Source: Acidobacteriaceae bacterium (GTDB lineage Bacteria; Acidobacteriota; Terriglobia; Terriglobales; Acidobacteriaceae). From it: 10,591 nt of DNA. Under the pieces are notes generated by a model that was not told the DNA's origin, searched no databases, and worked only from the letters and a program-made list of their open reading frames with translations. A program made the translations under genes and the position numbers. Location: assembly GCA_003162495.1 (NCBI GenBank), contig PMOF01000191.1:1-10591 (forward strand), in the 5' to 3' direction. Of this stretch, positions 6,820 to 10,591 are shown one piece after another (positions within the stretch are counted from its first letter, which is position 1; the number at the start of each line of letters is the position of its first letter).

Positions 6820-8442
6820 ATGAATGGAAGAAAAATCATTTTATTTTTGGGTTGCTGGGCGGAACTGCTGTTTGCGGCGACGTGTTTTGCAGGTCCTGGT
6901 CCGGGTCAGGGTCAGGGTCCGGGCGGAACGACGCCCACCAAGCTTGCGCCGGAGACGATGGCGCGCATCGGCACGGTGGATGAACGCTTTCAATCGTTCA
7001 ATATTGAAGCGGTCGAAGTGACGGGCGGACGATTCTGGAAGCCCTTCAGCAGTGTTGCGGGAGCTGCTCCGGCGGCTGCGAGTCCGGGGGACAAAAATGC
7101 GGCGCCTGGAGGCATGAACCCTTCTCTTTATGAATATCGGCCTCCGATCGATTTAAGCAATGCGCGGCTGCGCAAGCTGGCGGCAGCCCTGGGGCCGGCT
7201 TATCTGCGGGTGAGCGGCACGTGGATGAACTCCACTTACTTTCAGAATTCAGACGACCCGGCACCGGCAACTCCGCCGACGGGCTTCAACAGCGTATTGA
7301 CTCGCAAGGAATGGAAGGGTGTCGTCGACTTTGCTCATGCGACGAATGCAAAGCTGGTCACGTCGTTTGCGATCAGCGCGGGAACGCGGGACGCGGCGGG
7401 CGTATGGACGCCGGAGCAGGCGCTCCAACTGGTTGCCTATACCAAGTCGATCGGGGGCAGCATTGCAGCGGCCGAGTTCATGAATGAGCCGACTTTTGCG
7501 GAGATCGGCGGGGCGCCGAAGGGCTATGACGCGCAAGCCTATGCGCGCGATTTTGCGGTGTTTCGCGGCTTTGCCAAATCGGATGCGCCCGGCATGATGG
7601 TTCTGGGTCCGGGCGGCGTGGGCGAGGGGACGGCGCTGGTGCCTGCGTTCATGCATACGGTTTCCAGCGAAGCGATCCTTGGCGCGACGGGACCGGTATT
7701 CGATGCGATTTCGTATCACTCGTATGGGGCGGTTTCAAGCCGGTGTGCTGCGATGGGCGCCGCGGCGGGCACCGCCATCGGCGCTGCCTTGACGGACGAA
7801 TGGCTCTCTCGCGGCGAACGCAATGAGTCCTACTACGCGGCGCTTCGCGATCGCTTTGAGCCCGGCAAGCCGCTGTGGAACACGGAAACCGCGCAGGCAG
7901 CGTGCGGCGGCGACCGCTGGGCCTCGACATTTCTCGACAGCTTTCGCTATCTCAACCAACTTGGAAGCCTGGCTAAACGCGGCGTGCAGGTGCATATCCA
8001 CAACACGCTTGCCGCCAGCGACTATGGACTGCTGGATGAGAAGACCTACGAGCCGCGACCCAACTATTGGGCGGCGCTTTTGTGGCAGAAGCTGATGGGC
8101 ACCACGGTGCTGGATGCGGGGCCGACCAGCGCGCCGGGGCTGCATCTCTACGCGCATTGCCTCTACGGCAGGCCGGGAGGCGTCACGGTACTGGCGATCA
8201 ATGCAGACAGCGTTCATTCGCAGACGCTCGCGATCCCGGTAAGGGCCGAGAGCTACATGCTGACCGCTAAGGAGCTGCTGGCTCCGCACATTGAGCTTAA
8301 CGGCAAGGAACTCAATCTGGACGACGATGACGCGCTGACCCGCCTGATGAGCACGATGGAAGAGCCCGGGCAAGTCACGCTCCCGCCGGCAAGCATTACG
8401 TTTCTGGCGTTTCCCAAAGCGCGCAACGCGAGCTGCAAATAG
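6820..8442 (+). CDS. Secreted glycoside hydrolase, GH79-like (heparanase / beta-glucuronidase clan)
   Basis: This 540-aa protein looks exported. It has a short basic start (NGRK), a hydrophobic core through residue 22 and probable signal peptidase I cleavage after C-F-A24. The fold resembles clan GH-A family 79, retaining enzymes that cut beta-glucuronide bonds. YLRVSGT (128-134) corresponds to the heparanase FLRFGGT-like strand. The acid/base is expected at E223 in FMNEPTF, and the nucleophile at E356 in LWNTETAQA, compared with the GET motif of heparanase. ISYHSYG (297-303) is the conserved His-Tyr strand end. Residues from about 430 on look like the C-terminal beta-sandwich. The mature N-terminus starts with a Gly-Pro/Gly-Gln run, and a variable Ala/Pro-rich loop (79-98) follows. 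The start ATG at 6820 precedes the signal peptide; the in-frame ATG at 6778 overlaps TATAAT and is unlikely. Ribosome binding is weak (GCGGGG, 11 nt upstream). The substrate is not determined; another clan GH-A family is the main alternative. Confidence 0.8.
   Translation: MNGRKIILFLGCWAELLFAATCFAGPGPGQGQGPGGTTPTKLAPETMARIGTVDERFQSFNIEAVEVTGGRFWKPFSSVAGAAPAAASPGDKNAAPGGMNPSLYEYRPPIDLSNARLRKLAAALGPAYLRVSGTWMNSTYFQNSDDPAPATPPTGFNSVLTRKEWKGVVDFAHATNAKLVTSFAISAGTRDAAGVWTPEQALQLVAYTKSIGGSIAAAEFMNEPTFAEIGGAPKGYDAQAYARDFAVFRGFAKSDAPGMMVLGPGGVGEGTALVPAFMHTVSSEAILGATGPVFDAISYHSYGAVSSRCAAMGAAAGTAIGAALTDEWLSRGERNESYYAALRDRFEPGKPLWNTETAQAACGGDRWASTFLDSFRYLNQLGSLAKRGVQVHIHNTLAASDYGLLDEKTYEPRPNYWAALLWQKLMGTTVLDAGPTSAPGLHLYAHCLYGRPGGVTVLAINADSVHSQTLAIPVRAESYMLTAKELLAPHIELNGKELNLDDDDALTRLMSTMEEPGQVTLPPASITFLAFPKARNASCK
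6892..6927 (+). repeat. Imperfect GGTCMG-type hexamer tandem repeat in the GH79 gene
   Basis: There are six consecutive hexamers: GGTCCT, GGTCCG, GGTCAG, GGTCAG, GGTCCG and a diverged GGCGGA. They encode Gly-Pro/Gly-Gln dipeptides directly after the predicted signal peptide cleavage site. A change of one unit keeps the frame and alters linker length by two residues. Confidence 0.7.
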
Positions 8443-8481
8443 AGCGGTAGAACCGGCGTGCCGTGGGCCGGGAGACGGTTG

Positions 8482-8487
8482 TACACT
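8482..8487 (+). promoter_or_regulatory. Candidate -10 box immediately before the SCO lipoprotein gene
   Basis: TACACT lies five bases before the GTG start at 8493. If it works as a -10 box, the transcript would begin at or next to the start codon (leaderless). No convincing -35 is visible at 16-18 bp spacing (GTGCCG or TGCCGT). A short GC-rich inverted repeat, CCGGC (8453-8457) and GCCGG (8467-8471), lies just upstream without a T-run, so it is not a good terminator for the preceding gene. Confidence 0.3.
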
Positions 8488-8492
8488 GAGGA

Positions 8493-9410
8493 GTGATTCG
8501 CCGACTGCTTGTTTTTTCGCTGCTCGTTGTTGTTGCGCTTGCCGGTTGCCACTCGGAGCCAAGGGCCGAGACGAGCCAGACCGTCGCCACAAACTTTAAG
8601 GTATACAAGCTGCGCGGCAAAGTGGTTTCGACCAATGCCACCAAGGATGAAGTGACGCTGGACCATGAGGCGATTCCGGACTTTATGGGCGCGATGACCA
8701 TGCCGTACAAGCTGAAGGATGCGAACCTTGTGGGCGAGTTGCACCCGGGCGACGTGATTACCGCCGACTTGCTGGTTTCGCAGGATGCGGATGCGGACGT
8801 GCTGCTGGATCATATTGTCGTGGTTGCGCAGGGCAAGCCGGATTACCGGCCTCAGGTTTCCTATCATGTGCCTGCGCCGGGCGATGCAGTGCCGGATTTC
8901 AAGCTGCGCAACCAGGACGGGCAGGCGATTCATCTGGGTCAATACAGAGGCAAGGCGCTGCTGGTGACATTTATTTACACGCGTTGCCCGCTGCCGAATT
9001 TCTGTCCGCGAGTGACGCGCAATTTTGCGGTGGTCGAGAAGCAGTTGGCGGCTGACCCGGCGGCCAATGCAAAGACGCATCTGTTGTGCGTGAGCTTTGA
9101 CCCCGACAACGACACGCCGGAGCGGCTGCGAGCTTATGGGGCGACTTATATTGGTAGCGACGCGAAGGGCGCCTTTGCGCATTGGGATTTTGCGGTGCCG
9201 AACAAGACTGTGCTGCCGGAGATGGCGCGCTACTTCGATGTGGGGATGTCGAACGCGGCGGACGGAACGATTACGCATACGCTTTCGACCACGCTGATCG
9301 GGCCAGACGGCAAGGTGGTGCGCTTTTATCCGGATAACGAGTGGACGGCAGAACAGGTGCTGGCGGATGTGAAGCAGTCGGCAGCGGGCGGCACCGGACG
9401 CGGGGAATAA
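8493..9410 (+). CDS. Lipoprotein with N-terminal CusF-like copper-binding domain and C-terminal SCO1/SenC thioredoxin-like domain
   Basis: This 305-aa protein is probably membrane-anchored and faces the periplasm. It has a type II signal: R3-R4, a hydrophobic core and lipobox L16-A-G-C19. Residues about 36-112 resemble the CusF/CusF_Ec copper domain, with H58 and FMGAMTMPY (64-72) supplying the metal-binding Met pair; M65 stands where CusF has its cation-pi Trp. Residues about 126-295 form an SCO domain with a thiol pair C165-PLPNF-C171, SFDPDNDTPE (201-210) and H262 in THTLSTTLIGPDG. SCO proteins deliver copper to the CuA site of cytochrome oxidase or act as thiol reductants. The two cysteines are separated by five residues instead of the classical three; I recall this CPLPxFC form from other bacterial SCO proteins. 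The GTG start is forced by an in-frame TGA at 8487-8489 and the clear signal peptide. No copper or oxidase genes are visible nearby. Confidence 0.88.
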   Translation: MIRRLLVFSLLVVVALAGCHSEPRAETSQTVATNFKVYKLRGKVVSTNATKDEVTLDHEAIPDFMGAMTMPYKLKDANLVGELHPGDVITADLLVSQDADADVLLDHIVVVAQGKPDYRPQVSYHVPAPGDAVPDFKLRNQDGQAIHLGQYRGKALLVTFIYTRCPLPNFCPRVTRNFAVVEKQLAADPAANAKTHLLCVSFDPDNDTPERLRAYGATYIGSDAKGAFAHWDFAVPNKTVLPEMARYFDVGMSNAADGTITHTLSTTLIGPDGKVVRFYPDNEWTAEQVLADVKQSAAGGTGRGE

Positions 9411-9439
9411 TATAGATGAGATCGTTTTGATTGCATTCC

Positions 9440-9452
9440 ATCGAAGTTCGAT
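9440..9452. promoter_or_regulatory. Palindrome with flanking direct repeats upstream of the sugar kinase (candidate operator)
   Basis: ATCGAA-G-TTCGAT is a perfect 6-1-6 palindrome located 29 bp before the kinase ATG. The heptamer GATTGCA flanks it on both sides (9429-9435 and 9456-9462, 27 bp apart). The 71-bp gap between the SCO gene and the kinase has no clear sigma-70 promoter and no terminator, so the kinase may be read from upstream as well. No known KDG-regulator site is recognised here. Confidence 0.3.
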
Positions 9453-9481
9453 TTGGATTGCAGACACGGAGTGGACGACCG

Positions 9482-10564
9482 ATGAGCAGTGGGCTGCATA
9501 TTCGCAAGGACGCGGAGTTGGATTTTCTTTCGCTGGGTGCATTGATTCACCGGCTCGATCCGGGAATTATTCCTTTTCGCAAGGCGACCGAGTGTAGGAT
9601 TCACGTGAGCGGCGGCGAATTCAATGTGGCGGCCAATCTCTCGGATTGCTTTGGGCTGAAGACGGCTATCGCCTCGGCGATGTCGGACTATCCAATCGGC
9701 GATTTGATTGCCGAACGGGTGCGCGCCATGGGCGTGAAGCCGTTTTACAAACACTTCAAGCACAACGGCGTGAACGGGCCCAATATGGCAACGGTCTACA
9801 GCGATCGCGGGTTTGGCGTGCGGCCTCCGGTGGTTTTTTACAATCGGGCCAACGAGGCGGCGGCGCAGTTGAAGCCGGGCGACTTCAACTGGGAAACGAT
9901 TTTTGCCGGGGGCGTGCGCTGGGTGCATTGCGGAGGGCTGTTTGCGGCCCTTTCTCCAACCACAGCTGCACTGGCCGCGGAGATGATGAAGGCAGCCAAG
10001 ACGGCGGGCGCGGTGACTTCGTTCGATCTGAATTACCGGGAAAAACTGTGGAAGATCCACGGCGGTAACGAGCGGGCGGTGGAGACAATTGCCAAGATTG
10101 TGGAGAATGTGGATGTGCTGGTGGGCAATGAAGAGGACCTGCAGAAGGGGCTCGGCATTCCGGGTCCGGAGGTGGCGGCCAAATCGAAGCTCGACCCGAG
10201 CCTGTTTTTTGGCATGATCGACCAGGTGGTGAAGAAGTATCCGCAAGCCAAGGCGGTGGCGACCACGCTGCGTGAAGTGCACTCGACCAACCGGCATAGC
10301 TGGAGCGCGGTGGCATGGGTCAACGGCAAGACCTTCAGCGCGCCGACGGCGGAGCTGGAAGTGCTGGATCGCGTGGGCGGCGGCGATGGCTTTGCGGCTG
10401 GCTTTATTTACGGCCTGCTGACGGGTGAATCGCCCGGCGAAGCGGTCAAGCTGGGATGGGCGCACGGCGCGCTGTTGACCACGTTTCCCGGGGACACGAC
10501 CATGGCCACTTTGGAGCAAGTGCGGGCCTTTGCACAGGGCGGCTCAGCCCGCATTCAGCGTTAA
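9482..10564 (+). CDS. kdgK: PfkB-family sugar kinase, probably 2-dehydro-3-deoxygluconate (KDG) kinase
   Basis: This 360-aa cytoplasmic kinase is expected to phosphorylate a sugar acid with ATP. The best match is 2-keto-3-deoxygluconate to its 6-phosphate, ahead of KDPG aldolase. The ribokinase/PfkB features are in order: SGGEFNVAANL (res 43-53), the substrate-binding N-terminal signature; SFDLNYREKLW (180-190), typical of KDG kinases; N216-E-E-D; and D296-RVGGG-D302-GFAAGF, where D302 is the expected catalytic base in the anion hole (GGGD instead of GAGD). The family usually has 300-350 residues, so the length is slightly long. The ATG at 9482 has GGAG ten bases upstream (9468-9471). An in-frame TTG at 9431 would add 17 residues without family resemblance and would place the palindrome at 9440-9452 inside the gene. 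The exact substrate is inferred; a related hexose or ketohexose kinase is possible, so treat the symbol as provisional. Confidence 0.8.
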   Translation: MSSGLHIRKDAELDFLSLGALIHRLDPGIIPFRKATECRIHVSGGEFNVAANLSDCFGLKTAIASAMSDYPIGDLIAERVRAMGVKPFYKHFKHNGVNGPNMATVYSDRGFGVRPPVVFYNRANEAAAQLKPGDFNWETIFAGGVRWVHCGGLFAALSPTTAALAAEMMKAAKTAGAVTSFDLNYREKLWKIHGGNERAVETIAKIVENVDVLVGNEEDLQKGLGIPGPEVAAKSKLDPSLFFGMIDQVVKKYPQAKAVATTLREVHSTNRHSWSAVAWVNGKTFSAPTAELEVLDRVGGGDGFAAGFIYGLLTGESPGEAVKLGWAHGALLTTFPGDTTMATLEQVRAFAQGGSARIQR

Positions 10565-10591
10565 CCAAGTGCGGTGGGGCAGTCGCCTTCG

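Noticed and set aside
6877..6893. Lipobox in the GH79 signal peptide (A-A-T-C21)
   Set aside because: Thr at -1 and the lack of an L-[AS]-[GA]-C pattern do not fit signal peptidase II; cleavage after C-F-A24 is more likely.
9431..9481. TTG start for the kinase 17 codons upstream
   Set aside because: No ribosome site and no family similarity in the added residues; ATG 9482 has GGAG at suitable distance.
8253..9542. 429-codon open frame antisense to the SCO gene and parts of its neighbours
   Set aside because: Spans several unrelated genes on the opposite strand, with Arg/His/Gln-rich composition typical of shadow frames.
9326..10519. 397-codon open frame antisense to the kinase
   Set aside because: GC-rich shadow of a clear PfkB gene; rich in Arg/His with no recognisable domain.

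Overview
The window is GC-rich, tightly packed bacterial chromosome with five complete genes and one truncated gene. The gene content suggests an Acidobacteriota (Terriglobia-like) soil bacterium: a KdgK-like kinase, a lipoprotein joining a CusF-like and an SCO domain, a secreted GH79 glycosidase, and an AddB-like/UvrD-like repair pair. This placement is an inference from remembered family distributions; there is no rRNA or other taxonomic marker.

Layout. Positions 1-230 (+) hold the last 75 codons of a MutS-family ATPase. After a 45-bp convergent gap, a minus-strand operon fills 276-6696. Read 5' to 3' it encodes an AddB-like nuclease with an iron-sulfur 'staple' (903 aa, 6696-3985) and then an AddA-like UvrD/Rep helicase-nuclease (1238 aa, 3992-276). 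The two genes overlap by 8 nt (ATGAGTAA), so translation is probably coupled. A divergent control region (about 6697-6819) separates this operon from three plus-strand genes: a secreted GH79 (heparanase/beta-glucuronidase clan) hydrolase (6820-8442), a lipoprotein with an N-terminal CusF-like and a C-terminal SCO1/SenC domain (8493-9410), and a PfkB sugar kinase resembling 2-keto-3-deoxygluconate kinase (9482-10564). The final 27 bases hold nothing recognisable.

How the genes may work together. The nuclease-helicase pair has the residues expected of a two-nuclease, one-motor double-strand-break resection complex. A repair-related MutS homologue lies next to it. On the other side, a GH79 enzyme could release uronic acids outside the cytoplasm, and a KDG kinase acts at the end of hexuronate catabolism. 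That link is suggestive only, because an unrelated copper/SCO gene lies between them.

Most notable non-gene signals: (i) a palindrome plus 42-bp-period repeat block lying in frame inside the linker of the helicase-nuclease (916-1020), which looks like an interspersed palindromic element absorbed into coding sequence; (ii) promoter-like sequences placed so that the AddB-like and SCO genes would be transcribed as leaderless mRNAs; (iii) inverted repeats at the presumed start of the GH79 transcript and ahead of the kinase. I found no CRISPR array, tRNA, rRNA, insertion sequence or clear new defence system.
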